Source of the DNA: Dinoroseobacter sp. | GTDB lineage: Bacteria > Pseudomonadota > Alphaproteobacteria > Rhodobacterales > Rhodobacteraceae | Length of the DNA: 64,000 bases | Assembly (NCBI GenBank): GCA_030066795.1 | Contig: JASJAW010000015.1 | Span: forward strand, 1 to 64,000 | Direction: 5' to 3' | Part shown: positions 35,521 through 44,569 of the stretch, piece after piece | Layout of the letters: each line of letters begins with the position of its first letter | Position numbering within the stretch: the stretch's first letter is position 1 | Notes under the pieces: model-generated | The model's database searches: none | The model's input: the letters and a program-made list of their open reading frames with translations, nothing else | Told to the model about the DNA's origin: nothing | Translations under genes and position numbers: made by a program

Positions 35521-35768
35521 CACTGGATGTGCTTTATTTCGCGTGGCTTCGGGAACGCATCGGACTGAGCCAGGAGCGGATCGAAACCGATGCGCTCACG
35601 GTCGCCGATCTGGTAGAGGAATTGCGTGCGCGCGAAGACCGCTATGCGTTAGCCTTTTCGGATCTCTCCGCGGTGCGGGTTGCAGTGGATCAGGACCTTA
35701 CCGAGTTCGACGCTCCCCTTGCCAATGCGCGCGAGGTTGCGTTCTTTCCGCCCATGACAGGGGGCTGA
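35517..35768 (+). CDS. moaD: Molybdopterin synthase small subunit MoaD
   Basis: This 83-residue ubiquitin-like sulfur carrier ends in Gly-Gly (FFPPMTGG), the tail that is thiocarboxylated and delivers sulfur to precursor Z. The start ATG overlaps the pgsA stop, with AGGGAGGAG just upstream. It is followed one base later by moaE, its enzyme partner. Confidence 0.92.
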   Translation: MTLDVLYFAWLRERIGLSQERIETDALTVADLVEELRAREDRYALAFSDLSAVRVAVDQDLTEFDAPLANAREVAFFPPMTGG

Positions 35769-35769
35769 G

Positions 35770-36216
35770 ATGGCCACAGTTCGGGTTCAGGAAGCGCCGT
35801 TTGCTTTGGGGGAGGAGGTAGAGGCCTTTGCCTCAGGGCGCACTGACATGGGCGCAGTTGTGACGTTCACAGGCGTGGTTCGCGACCTGGCGCAAACCGA
35901 TCTCGATGTAATGGAGATCGAGCACTATCCCGGCATGACAGAACGCGCGATCGGCAGCATCGTTGATGAAGCCGTGTCTCGTTGGTCGCTGGGCGACGCG
36001 CTTGTGATTCATCGGTACGGGCGGATGGGACCGGGCGACAGGATCATGATGGTTGCGACGGCTGCCCCGCACCGGGTCGATGCATTTGCAGCCGCTGAGT
36101 TTTTGATGGACTACCTCAAATCCCGCGCGCCCTTTTGGAAGAAAGAGATCACGGAAGACGGCGCCGGCTGGGTCGCGGCCACCGAAGAAGACGAGGCCGC
36201 GCTGACACGCTGGTAA
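35770..36216 (+). CDS. moaE: Molybdopterin synthase catalytic subunit MoaE
   Basis: This 148-residue large subunit of molybdopterin synthase binds cyclic pyranopterin monophosphate and the MoaD tail. Family motifs seen: VVTFTGVVRD, MEIEHYPGM, VIHRYGRMGPGD, and YLKSRAPFWKKE holding the catalytic Lys. Full length. It is the last gene of pgsA-moaD-moaE; MoaB lies at 48.8 kb in this window. Confidence 0.95.
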   Translation: MATVRVQEAPFALGEEVEAFASGRTDMGAVVTFTGVVRDLAQTDLDVMEIEHYPGMTERAIGSIVDEAVSRWSLGDALVIHRYGRMGPGDRIMMVATAAPHRVDAFAAAEFLMDYLKSRAPFWKKEITEDGAGWVAATEEDEAALTRW

Positions 36217-36248
36217 GCCGCGCTGGCCCGGTTACCCGAGAGAACAGT

Positions 36249-36279
36249 GATGGTCCGTTTCGCACGGAAAGCGACCATC
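36249..36279. repeat. Imperfect inverted repeat between convergent genes
   Basis: GATGGTC (36249-36255) pairs with GACCATC (36273-36279), with four more pairs inside after two mismatches. It lies between moaE and a convergent membrane-protein gene. No T-tract follows on either strand. Confidence 0.35.
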
Positions 36280-36371
36280 CCTCGAGTTGCCAGCAGATGC
36301 CCGAAATTCGGGCCAGCCCGCCCCTCGATGAGTGACAATACCTGGATGCCACCCATTTCACGGTGTCGTGG

Positions 36372-37043
36372 CTAGGTCGGTTGCTCTGAAAGGGGACCTA
36401 TACCGTCGATGGATGCCTTTTCTACGGTCAGCTTCTGCTCTTTCCGATACAGGTATCTGTACGCGAGGTAAGACCCGAGAAAGATGAGCGAATACCCCAG
36501 AAGCTCGGTGCTTTCCTGAATTATCGCCTTTACAGGACCGAGATCGGCCTGGTTTGGGATATGGTCCCAAAGGTGACCGCTTCCGAAGAGCCGACTGAAT
36601 ACGATCAGTTGTAAGAAACCAATCGCCAGTATCCAAAACGAACTGTCTTGTGCATGCCGTTCTAGCGGAGAACGAAGCGTTTTTTTGTTGCTAAGGACAG
36701 CGAAAACACCGGCGACACCGATCACAGTTACCGGCACGCGCCAGAACCCATGGGCAATGCCATCCAAAAGCCCGTCATTTTCCCGCACAAACATGCACAG
36801 GAAAACAGTCGAAACCAGCAACAGGTAGCCTCTTTCATCGACGTGATTGCGGGCACCCAAAGCGAAAAACGCCGCGCTTCCGAGGATCAATACCGCTTGG
36901 GATACCTGGACCAGCGAGCCTTCTGCCATGGTGCTCCCAAGCACCAGCACGTCGGCGTAAATGATTGCGACCGTGCAAAGTATAGATGCGAGTAAGGTCG
37001 CGGCCTGCAAAGCGCTACGGCCGAAAAGGCTAGAAGTGACCAT
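36372..37043 (-). CDS. Integral membrane protein of unknown function
   Basis: This 223-residue protein has about six hydrophobic segments (for example IIYADVLVLGSTMAEGSLVQ, AVLILGSAAFFALGA and GYLLLVSTVFLCMFVREN) and a short hydrophilic C-terminal tail. FVRENDGLLDG and SGHLWDHIPNQ are polar loops that may hold conserved acidic or histidine residues. I do not recognise the family. It is monocistronic, convergent with moaE. GGAG lies nine bases before the ATG. Confidence 0.75.
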   Translation of the reverse strand: MVTSSLFGRSALQAATLLASILCTVAIIYADVLVLGSTMAEGSLVQVSQAVLILGSAAFFALGARNHVDERGYLLLVSTVFLCMFVRENDGLLDGIAHGFWRVPVTVIGVAGVFAVLSNKKTLRSPLERHAQDSSFWILAIGFLQLIVFSRLFGSGHLWDHIPNQADLGPVKAIIQESTELLGYSLIFLGSYLAYRYLYRKEQKLTVEKASIDGIGPLSEQPT

Positions 37044-37173
37044 AACTACTGCTCCGAAATTTTGTTTTTTTCATTCTTAGGTCTTTTCGCCCGAATTGTC
37101 TATTTCTTGTGCCGATCTGACCTTTGTGCACCAGATAAAGGAGGTTTTCGGCGATTTCTTGCTCGCCTGTAAA

Positions 37174-37183
37174 CGAACGTTCG
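37174..37183. repeat. 10-base perfect palindrome
   Basis: CGAACGTTCG is a perfect palindrome in the 188-base gap between two minus-strand genes, about 130 bases upstream of the membrane-protein gene. It could be a protein-binding site, but only one copy was noticed and no known alphaproteobacterial regulator box is matched. Confidence 0.25.
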
Positions 37184-37231
37184 CTTTCTCATGTTGCGAT
37201 GACATGGCGGGCTGGTTCTGCCGCTGGAACC

Positions 37232-37561
37232 TCAGTCCGCCTGATTAATCCGTTCCACATAGGCACGCAAGTCCGCCGCTTCAGCCCGCGCTTCTCGTAG
37301 TCCTTCCATAGCAGCAGTCAGTTCCGCGTCTTTCTGGGTCAACAGGTTTGACAGGTCACGCTCGCGGTTTTCTGCATAGGTGATGGCCTTGTCCCGCGTT
37401 TCTTCCGCTTCGTGGAGTTGATGCGCCATCTGCTCCAGATCGCTCATATCGTCCTTGGTAACATGGGTGAACCGCGTAACCACCCAGTTTGCAATCCATC
37501 CGAGCGCGAAGGCCGCAAAGAGGATAACCGCCGTCGCCAGTATGATCTCAGTTCTGTTCAT
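37232..37561 (-). CDS. Small single-span membrane protein with coiled coil
   Basis: This 109-residue protein has one N-terminal membrane segment (TEIILATAVILFAAFALGW) and then a charged, heptad-like region from about residue 40 to the end, suggesting a cytoplasmic coiled coil. AAGGAGGGG precedes two tandem ATG codons; the second (37561) has the better spacing. It overlaps the end of the OmpA-family gene by 14 bases, so the two are translated together. It could link or support the OmpA-type protein; function is unknown. Confidence 0.8.
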   Translation of the reverse strand: MNRTEIILATAVILFAAFALGWIANWVVTRFTHVTKDDMSDLEQMAHQLHEAEETRDKAITYAENRERDLSNLLTQKDAELTAAMEGLREARAEAADLRAYVERINQAD

Positions 37562-39467
37562 CATCCCCTCCTTGCGTGCTCTCAGCAGTTTCAGAAGGCT
37601 CCTCCGCTGTGGTAGCCGCGGGTGTCTCGCCGCGCTCCACGCCCTCGTTGACGGGCGGTGTCGGGCGGGTGAATTCGATCCGCCTGTTGGCCTCGCGCCC
37701 CTCCTCGGTGTCATTGTCCTCGATCGGCAGCGCCTCGCCATAGCCGCGCGCCACCAGATTGGCCGTGGTAATCCGCTCTTCCGCCAGGGCCGCGAGAACT
37801 GCATCAGCGCGCTCCTGGCTCAATTCAAGGTTCATGACCTCGCGCCCTTGGCTGTCTGTATGCCCGGCGATCTCCATCGCGACATGGGAACAATCCGCGA
37901 GAACTTCAGCAATGTCATCAATCACGTTGAACGCTTCCGCGGCCAGCCTTGCAGATCCTGGATCAAACAGGATCTTGCGCCCCGTCTTCGCGGCTTCCAC
38001 GCGTTCGAAGCACTCTTCCTCGGTCGGGATCGCGGTGATTGGGTCGAGCACAGGATCGTAGCTTACATCAAGCCGGATATCAGCTTCAGTGCCGAGGCGG
38101 TCCGATAAAAGCTGTGCGACCTGAGCGGGTCCGTCCTCCGCGCCGGTCCGTCCGGACACACGAATGAACCCTGGCGTGACGGTCGCCGACCCGTTGTTGA
38201 GATGGCTCAGGCCTTCAAGAGCCGCCAGCACCCTGACAGACCATCCTTCCGGCGCGGCGTCGGTGAGTTGCGTGGCGTTGTAGACATTGTCGCCACCAAA
38301 CAGCGCATGTGCGAGGGTTTCAGTCACCTCCTGCCGCGTCGGGTCAGCCACATGCCCACGCAATTGTGCCAGGCCTTCGGGACTTAGCGTTGCGGTAAAG
38401 CGCAGCGCCTCCGGGTTGAACAGGCCGGGTCTCTCGTCTTCGGGTTCCGGCAACACGGAATAGAGCGAAAAGCCCTCGGGCAAACTGTTTTGAAGATCCG
38501 CAACCACTCGCGCGAAAAGCGGCTGTGCAACGCTCTCTGGCGCAACCAGTGTGATATCCGCATCCGACAGGGTGACCGATCCGCCGCCAAGTGCTGCGAC
38601 TGCACGAATACCTGCACTCGCGGCATCAGCCCATCGCGGTGACGGCGCGCCAAGAGCAAGCATGCAGGACGTGCCCGGGGCCAATCCCTGCTGCTCTGCC
38701 GCAGCCAGGATTCGCCCGCGATCTCGCGCGGTTTCAGCCGCGCAACCTTCGAACCGCGCGCCGTTGTCGTCTTTGGAGAACCTCAGGGTGAAAGGCGCGA
38801 GCACTGGACGCGGCGCAGCGAGATCTAGGGTAACGATCATACCCGCGGGCGCGGTACGACGCAGGCGGGTCTCTAGCCTGTCCTTTTCTTCGACACTGTC
38901 AGTAATGGCCGCGACGTGCACTCTGCCGGCACTAACGCTCACCTTGGCGCGCGGCAGAAGCTCAGCAGCGCTCAGGCCGTAGTCGAGCGCGCCGATCCAC
39001 CGCGCTGGGATGGCGTAATCCGCGGTTTCCACCATGTCCACCACGCGGCCGAGATCCGACAGCCGGTTTACCAAAGCTTCGCGCTCCGTCGCGGCCGGCA
39101 CCAACCCGATCAGGGATATGCCATCCTCGTTGCGCAACAGCTCTAGTGTGAAATCGGGTGGCGCCAGAGCCTTGGCTTCCGCGACCACCAGCGCGTCGAT
39201 CACACGATCTGGCGCGATCACGCCGCTCGCTGCAGAGATCGCCGCAAAACGGGCCGCCTCATCCGGAGCGGTGCCCGAGATGGTCACGCGAAGCCCATCT
39301 GCTTCCGCAAACGCGAAGTCCGTCAGTTCGGCTTCGTCCAGCGCAGCGCCAACCGCAGCAATGGACCGGTTTTCAAGGATATCTGTCAGATAAGTGCTGG
39401 CCAAGACGGCACCGCCCGCGGCCACACCAAAGGCAATCACTGTCATCACGATCTGGCGAGAGGCCAT
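37548..39467 (-). CDS. OmpA-family envelope protein with long N-terminal region
   Basis: This 639-residue protein has an N-terminal membrane anchor or signal (residues 1-30) and then a long periplasmic region. That region includes segments like BON/OsmY repeats (ISGTAPDEAARFAAI near 65-80, LVPAATEREALVNRL near 125-140). The C-terminal OmpA peptidoglycan-binding domain is at about 480-600 (ILFDPGSARL, MEIAGHTDSQGREVMN, LSQERADAVLAAL, VARGYGEALPI). The tail is acidic and Thr/Glu-rich. It probably tethers the cell wall to the envelope. The gene overlaps its downstream partner by 14 bases; ubiA ends 63 bases upstream of its start. Confidence 0.87.
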   Translation of the reverse strand: MASRQIVMTVIAFGVAAGGAVLASTYLTDILENRSIAAVGAALDEAELTDFAFAEADGLRVTISGTAPDEAARFAAISAASGVIAPDRVIDALVVAEAKALAPPDFTLELLRNEDGISLIGLVPAATEREALVNRLSDLGRVVDMVETADYAIPARWIGALDYGLSAAELLPRAKVSVSAGRVHVAAITDSVEEKDRLETRLRRTAPAGMIVTLDLAAPRPVLAPFTLRFSKDDNGARFEGCAAETARDRGRILAAAEQQGLAPGTSCMLALGAPSPRWADAASAGIRAVAALGGGSVTLSDADITLVAPESVAQPLFARVVADLQNSLPEGFSLYSVLPEPEDERPGLFNPEALRFTATLSPEGLAQLRGHVADPTRQEVTETLAHALFGGDNVYNATQLTDAAPEGWSVRVLAALEGLSHLNNGSATVTPGFIRVSGRTGAEDGPAQVAQLLSDRLGTEADIRLDVSYDPVLDPITAIPTEEECFERVEAAKTGRKILFDPGSARLAAEAFNVIDDIAEVLADCSHVAMEIAGHTDSQGREVMNLELSQERADAVLAALAEERITTANLVARGYGEALPIEDNDTEEGREANRRIEFTRPTPPVNEGVERGETPAATTAEEPSETAESTQGGDDEQN

Positions 39468-39530
39468 CCGGAGCGCATCCCTATTTCATGCGTGTTGTGC
39501 TGTCCTACAAAAGCGTGGGCAGGGGTGCAA

Positions 39531-40496
39531 TCATGCCGCGACGGCCCCGGCCAGAAACAGCGCAAAGATCAAACCTGCATCCCGGTTCGACCGAAAGATT
39601 CGCATGCAGTTTTCTGGATCGTCTGGGGCCAGATGCCGAAGTTGCCAGACCAGATGCCACCCCATCGCCCAGGCCCCGCCGAGCCCCAGGACCAAAGCCA
39701 GCACGCTCGCGGTCGGCACCATCGCCGACAGCACCGCAGCCCCAAGAAGCGCGACCGTCGCCACCAGGAACCCCGACAACCATTTCCGGGAGTTGGCGCC
39801 AAACAGGCGTGCGGTTGATTTCACGCCGATTAGCGCGTCGTCTTCGGTGTCCTGGTGTGCGTATATGGTGTCGTAAAACAACGTCCATGTAATGCCGCCG
39901 GCGTAGAGGATGATGGCTGGCCACCCAAGTGTCCCGGCTTCGGCTGTCCAGGCCAGCAACGCGCCCCAGTTGAATGCAAGCCCCAGAAAGACCTGCGGCC
40001 ACCATGTAAACCGCTTGGCGAAGGGATAGATACATACCAGCGCCAATGACCCGATGCCAAGCAAGATGGCGTTCAGGTTGAAGGTTAGCAGAATCCCGAA
40101 GGCCAACAGTGACTGGAGTACCATCCACACGAGTGCGCCTTTGACCGAGACCTGACCGGACGGGATCGGGCGGGACCGGGTACGCGCGACCTTGGCGTCA
40201 AACTCCCGATCGGTGATGTCGTTCCACGTGCAGCCCGCGCCGCGCATCAGGAAGGCGCCGATCGCGCAGCCGACCATGATCCAAATTGTCTGAAGATCGA
40301 AGCCGGTGCCCGACGCCGCTGCCAGAAGAGCCCCCCACCAACAGGGCAGCAGCAGCAACCATGTCCCAATGGGTCTGTCCGCGCGACTCAGGCGCAGATA
40401 GGGCCTGCTCCAAGCCGGCGCTATCGTGTCCACCCAATTGCCTTTGACGGCATCCGCGACGGTTCCGGTCGCTGGCGTTTGCGCGTCGTTGCTCAT
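39531..40496 (-). CDS. ubiA: 4-hydroxybenzoate polyprenyltransferase
   Basis: This 321-residue inner-membrane prenyltransferase attaches the polyprenyl tail to 4-hydroxybenzoate in ubiquinone synthesis. The two Asp-rich motifs, NDITDREFDAKVARTRSRP and YDTIYAHQDTEDD, are present, and about eight membrane segments follow. The N-terminal about 30 residues are polar, as usual in this family. It starts 13 bases from the divergent rsmE start. Confidence 0.93.
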   Translation of the reverse strand: MSNDAQTPATGTVADAVKGNWVDTIAPAWSRPYLRLSRADRPIGTWLLLLPCWWGALLAAASGTGFDLQTIWIMVGCAIGAFLMRGAGCTWNDITDREFDAKVARTRSRPIPSGQVSVKGALVWMVLQSLLAFGILLTFNLNAILLGIGSLALVCIYPFAKRFTWWPQVFLGLAFNWGALLAWTAEAGTLGWPAIILYAGGITWTLFYDTIYAHQDTEDDALIGVKSTARLFGANSRKWLSGFLVATVALLGAAVLSAMVPTASVLALVLGLGGAWAMGWHLVWQLRHLAPDDPENCMRIFRSNRDAGLIFALFLAGAVAA

Positions 40497-40509
40497 AAGG
40501 TCCCGTCCT

Positions 40510-41244
40510 ATGTCGGCAGGTCAGATCAGGCTCTATTTAGACGATGCCCTGGGGGCGGGGCAAACCGTTACCCTGTCGCGGGACCATGCGCACTATCTGG
40601 CCAATGTCATGCGCCGGCAGGCTGGCGACGCGGTCACGCTGTTCAATGGCCGGGACGGCGCGTGGTCCGCGCAGATCGCGCACCTGTCAAAGCGCGGTGG
40701 CACGCTCACGGTAGGCGCTCAGACCGCGCCGCAACGAAACCCACCTGACCTTTGGCTCCTGTTTGCTCCGATCAAGAAAACCCGCACGGACTTTATTGTC
40801 GAGAAAGCTGCGGAGATGGGCGCGGCGCGCATTTTCCCGGTCCAGACAGAGTTCACGAATTCCGAACGCATCCGCCAGGATCGGCTTCAGGCTCATGCGG
40901 TTGAAGCCGCAGAACAATGCGGTGGAACTTTTGTGCCCGAAGTGGCGGCGTTGCAGAAACTCGATACGATGCTATCGAGTTGGCCTGCAGGGCGTCGTCT
41001 GATGTTCTGTGATGAAACGCTGGCCGAGGACCCGTCGTTGGCGCGGGCCCTGAACCCCGCAACGCGAGACACGCCTTGGGCGATCCTGATCGGACCCGAG
41101 GGCGGATTTTCGGAGGCGGAGCGCGGGCGTTTGCGCGGTATGTCTCAGGCGGTTCCCGTTCAACTTGGCCCGCGCGTTTTGCGAGCGGACACCGCGGCTG
41201 TCGCTGCGCTGACTCTGTGGCAATCGCAGCTTGGAGACTGGTGA
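40510..41244 (+). CDS. rsmE: 16S rRNA (uracil(1498)-N(3))-methyltransferase
   Basis: This 244-residue SPOUT-class methyltransferase modifies U1498 of 16S rRNA using AdoMet. The N-terminal PUA-like domain (residues 1-70) precedes the knot, whose signature is LIGPEGGFSEAERGR and then LGPRVLRADTA. The ATG at 40510 is used; an earlier frame extends into ubiA. It is divergent from ubiA with only 13 bases between start codons. Confidence 0.92.
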   Translation: MSAGQIRLYLDDALGAGQTVTLSRDHAHYLANVMRRQAGDAVTLFNGRDGAWSAQIAHLSKRGGTLTVGAQTAPQRNPPDLWLLFAPIKKTRTDFIVEKAAEMGAARIFPVQTEFTNSERIRQDRLQAHAVEAAEQCGGTFVPEVAALQKLDTMLSSWPAGRRLMFCDETLAEDPSLARALNPATRDTPWAILIGPEGGFSEAERGRLRGMSQAVPVQLGPRVLRADTAAVAALTLWQSQLGDW

Positions 41245-41337
41245 TCCGGTTTTGCTACAAAATGTGAAAACCGTCTTTGCGACCTGCTGCAATCTGTACG
41301 AAAATCTGCTCTGACTCCGACCCGCGAAGGAACGCGT

Positions 41338-41886
41338 ATGCCCTTTCTGAGACCCGAAGCTGTGGCGCAAATCCTGCGATGGCGCGAGGCGCTGGGCGCG
41401 CTCTTCGCACTTGCTTTAGGGGTCTGGATGCTCAGCGATCCCGGGCTTGTGGTGCGCGGCGTTGGCGCTGTGGTGGCTCTGGTTGGTGCGGGGCTTTTCG
41501 TGAATGCCTTGCGTCGTCTGCGGTTTGCGACAGCTGAAGACGCGCCGGGCGTTGTGGTGCTCGACGAAGGGCAGGTGAGCTATCTGGGGCCTGTTACGGG
41601 CGGCACCATCGCCCTCCGGGATCTTGCGGTTCTGCGCTTGCGTACTGATAACCAACGCAAAGTCTGGTTTCTGATTGATACAGAAAACAACGCGCTTGCC
41701 ATTCCCCATGGCGCACAGGGGGAGGCTGCGCTTTTTGATGCTTTCGCAGCTCTCCCGGGAATGGACATGACGCAACTGCTGTCAAAGCTGGACGCTACCG
41801 GGGATGCTTCCGTCGTTGTGTGGCAACGCACAGGCGCTTCGACAGGCCCGCGCTTGACTTCCCCGGCGTCGCGAGACAGTTCGTGA
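41338..41886 (+). CDS. Membrane protein upstream of gshA, unknown function
   Basis: This 182-residue protein has two hydrophobic segments near residues 18-60 (LGALFALALGVWMLSDPG, VVALVGAGLFVNAL) and a soluble C-terminal domain of about 120 residues that resembles a membrane-linked PH-like module (LDEGQVSYLGPVTGGTIALR, VWFLIDTENNALAIP). GAAGGA lies before the ATG. It is 32 bases upstream of gshA and probably cotranscribed. I do not know a function. Confidence 0.75.
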   Translation: MPFLRPEAVAQILRWREALGALFALALGVWMLSDPGLVVRGVGAVVALVGAGLFVNALRRLRFATAEDAPGVVVLDEGQVSYLGPVTGGTIALRDLAVLRLRTDNQRKVWFLIDTENNALAIPHGAQGEAALFDAFAALPGMDMTQLLSKLDATGDASVVVWQRTGASTGPRLTSPASRDSS

Positions 41887-41918
41887 CACCATCACGGCGA
41901 ACTGGAGCATAAGTCCCT

Positions 41919-43289
41919 ATGTCTATCCCCCAATCCGGTGGAGGTCCGATTGAGGATCGCGCCCAACTCGCCGCCTATCTCGCCGATGGTTGCAAGCCCC
42001 GCGACGCGTGGCGCATCGGGACCGAGCACGAGAAGTTCGGCTACTGCAAGGATACCCTTAAGCCCTTGCCCTATAACGGAGATCGTTCGATCAAGGCGAT
42101 GCTGGACGGGCTCCGGGACGGGTTCGGATGGACCCCGGTGCTGGAAGGCGAAAACATTATTGGTCTCGAAAAGGATGGTGCCAACGTCTCACTAGAACCT
42201 GGCGGGCAGTTGGAGCTGTCTGGCGCGCCTTTGCAGACCATCCACGAAACCTGTGACGAGGTGAACGCTCATCTGCGCGAGGTGCAGACGATCGCAGACA
42301 AGATTGGCGCCGGGTTCATCGGTCTGGGGGCTGCGCCGATCTGGCGGCACGAGGATATGCCTGTCATGCCGAAAGGCCGGTACCGCCTGATGACGGACTA
42401 TATGGACCGGGTTGGAACCATGGGCAAAACCATGATGTACCGAACCTGTACAGTGCAGGTGAACCTGGACTTTGCGTCCGAGGCAGACATGGTCCAGAAG
42501 CTGCGGGTCGCGCTGGCGCTTCAGCCCGTGGCAACTGCGCTTTTTGCGAATTCTCCTTTTCTCGATGGAAAACCCAATGGCCAGAAAAGCTGGCGGTCGC
42601 GGGTCTGGCGGGACCTGGACGCAGATCGCACGGGCATGCTGCCATTCGTATTTGAGGATGGGTTCGGCTTCGAGGCATGGGTCGACTATGCCCTTGATGT
42701 CCCAATGTATTTTGTCTATCGCGACGGAGAGTACATTGACGCCCTCGGCCAGTCATTCCGCGATTTTCTGGAAGGCAGATTGCCAGCCCTGCCCGGGGAG
42801 GTTCCAACGCTTAGCGATTGGGCCGACCATCTGACAACGATCTTCCCCGAGGCAAGGATCAAGAAGTTCATCGAAATGCGCGGCGCTGATGGTGGTCCCT
42901 GGCGGCGCCTTTGCGCGTTGCCCGCCTTCTGGGTCGGCCTGACGTACGACCAAAGCGCGCTCGATGCGGCGTGGGATCTTGTAAAAGGCTGGGACGCCGA
43001 GATGCGCGAAGCATTGCGTGTAGCTGCGGCAGCAGACGGTCTCCAGGCGGAAACGCACGGCATCCGAATGCACCAGCTTGCTGAGCAAGTGGTCGAGATC
43101 GCCGAGGCGGGATTGAAGGCCCGAGCACGACCGGGTGCCGGCGGCATGATCCCGGATGAGACCCATTTCCTGAATGCTTTGAAGGACAGTCTCGCTTCGG
43201 GTCGCGTGCCGGCAGACGAGCTTCTTTCGCGCTACCACGGCGATTGGGACGGGGATTTAACCCGGATCTATGCCGATTACAGCTACTAA
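41919..43289 (+). CDS. gshA: Glutamate-cysteine ligase
   Basis: This 456-residue cytosolic ATP-dependent ligase makes gamma-glutamylcysteine, the first step to glutathione. GTEHEKFGYCKD, SLEPGGQLELSG and the MMYRTCTVQVNLDF segment are typical of the plant/alphaproteobacterial class. Length is normal for that class. Its TAA shares the bases CTAA with the stop codon of the convergent DUF805 gene. Confidence 0.95.
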   Translation: MSIPQSGGGPIEDRAQLAAYLADGCKPRDAWRIGTEHEKFGYCKDTLKPLPYNGDRSIKAMLDGLRDGFGWTPVLEGENIIGLEKDGANVSLEPGGQLELSGAPLQTIHETCDEVNAHLREVQTIADKIGAGFIGLGAAPIWRHEDMPVMPKGRYRLMTDYMDRVGTMGKTMMYRTCTVQVNLDFASEADMVQKLRVALALQPVATALFANSPFLDGKPNGQKSWRSRVWRDLDADRTGMLPFVFEDGFGFEAWVDYALDVPMYFVYRDGEYIDALGQSFRDFLEGRLPALPGEVPTLSDWADHLTTIFPEARIKKFIEMRGADGGPWRRLCALPAFWVGLTYDQSALDAAWDLVKGWDAEMREALRVAAAADGLQAETHGIRMHQLAEQVVEIAEAGLKARARPGAGGMIPDETHFLNALKDSLASGRVPADELLSRYHGDWDGDLTRIYADYSY

Positions 43290-43795
43290 GCGCTGAAGCC
43301 GGGGTTCTTGTTCAGCCCAGCGATACGTGCGCTATACAACGCTCGCACGTCATCGCTCTGACTACGGCTTTCAACCGGGACCGGTACAGGCTGCTGTGCT
43401 GTCGCGGAGTGTCCGTGCGGTGCCGCAACGTCATAGCGGTTTGCTACAGTGTCGCTGGGCTGGATCAACAGCACGAACAGCGCCAGCGCCCCGAAAACAG
43501 GGACAGCAGTGATGAGCAGCCACCAAGCGCTCCGTCCAGAATCGTGCAGGCGACGCACGATCAGGGACAGGCCCGGCAGTTGAGTCAGAATAAACGCGCC
43601 CACGAGCACGCCGGTATTCCCCTCTATCAGCGGCATGACATGCTCAAGTCCCGCCTTGTAGTACAACCAATAGGCAAGAGCGCCGGCCAAAATGACTTGG
43701 AAAATGTAGAAGGACCAAAACTCGCGCAGTGTCGCGCGTCCCTGGAAGGTCAGTATCTTTGCATAGGCGGTCGCAATTGCGCTCGGGATACTCAT
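43286..43795 (-). CDS. DUF805 membrane protein
   Basis: This 169-residue inner-membrane protein has the DUF805 markers QGRATLREFWSFYIFQ and RRLHDSGRSAWWLL, and four hydrophobic segments; the C-terminal 55 residues are polar and variable. Function of the family is unknown, although members are often near stress or secretion genes. GGAGG lies five bases before the ATG at 43795. It ends tail-to-tail with gshA. Confidence 0.87.
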   Translation of the reverse strand: MSIPSAIATAYAKILTFQGRATLREFWSFYIFQVILAGALAYWLYYKAGLEHVMPLIEGNTGVLVGAFILTQLPGLSLIVRRLHDSGRSAWWLLITAVPVFGALALFVLLIQPSDTVANRYDVAAPHGHSATAQQPVPVPVESRSQSDDVRALYSARIAGLNKNPGFSA

Positions 43796-43963
43796 ACGGT
43801 CCTCCATTGGGTGATCACGGCCAGAATGGTTAACCGTAAGGAGACCCTTGAAATGTGGTCGGACTAGGGCGGCTTCGCCGCGTTTCAGAGGTGATATTTA
43901 ACGGAATCGACCGAAAATGTGACCAGTGTTTCCGCGCAACGCGTAATTCGAAGTCGTGTGCGT

Positions 43964-44569
43964 TTATTTGCGACCAATTCGTGGCTCTGAGCCGTCCAGC
44001 AACCGAACGATGTTTGGCCGATGCCGAATCCATACAAGAACTGCGAGGAACGACGCCAACAGAGTCATGTCTTCAAAACCAAGAAGATACGCCCATAGTG
44101 GCGAGGTTGCGGCTGCAATAAGGGCAGACAGCGAGGAGATACGGAAGGCGCCCGCCGCTATAAGCCAGGTCATGCAAGCGGCCATGCCGACTGGCCAGGC
44201 CAGCGCAAGCAATGTCCCCAGAAACGTCGCCACACCCTTGCCGCCCTTGAAGCCAAGATAGATGGGGAAGCAATGCCCGAGGAACGCGGCGGCACCCGCC
44301 ACTTGCGCGGCGTCTTCCCCGACCAGCGCGCGGGCGAGAAGAACGGCTATTGCGCCCTTTCCGGCGTCAAGAACCAACGTGGCGGCTGCGGCTGGTTTGT
44401 TGCCTGTGCGCAGGACGTTCGTAGCGCCGATATTCCCAGACCCGATTTGGCGCAGATCGCCGAGGCCAAGGAGCTTCGCGATCACAAGCCCGAAAGGCAC
44501 CGCGCCAAGGAGATAACCACCCAACGCGACCAGACCGAGCACATAGGGGCTGGTGACAAGCTCGGGCAT
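43964..44569 (-). CDS. plsY: Acyl-phosphate glycerol-3-phosphate acyltransferase
   Basis: This 201-residue inner-membrane enzyme transfers an acyl group from acyl-phosphate to glycerol-3-phosphate. PlsY signatures are GNIGATNVLRTG, GKGAIAVLLAR and GHCFPIYLGFKGGKGVATFLG. Five membrane segments fit. It is the last gene of the pyrB-to-plsY operon, its ATG overlapping the pyrC-like stop by one base. Confidence 0.95.
   Translation of the reverse strand: MPELVTSPYVLGLVALGGYLLGAVPFGLVIAKLLGLGDLRQIGSGNIGATNVLRTGNKPAAAATLVLDAGKGAIAVLLARALVGEDAAQVAGAAAFLGHCFPIYLGFKGGKGVATFLGTLLALAWPVGMAACMTWLIAAGAFRISSLSALIAAATSPLWAYLLGFEDMTLLASFLAVLVWIRHRPNIVRLLDGSEPRIGRK

Noticed and set aside
37174..37183. CGAACGTTCG as a LexA box
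   Set aside because: It resembles the Gram-positive type; alphaproteobacterial LexA uses direct GTTC-N7-GTTC repeats, and no SOS gene follows.
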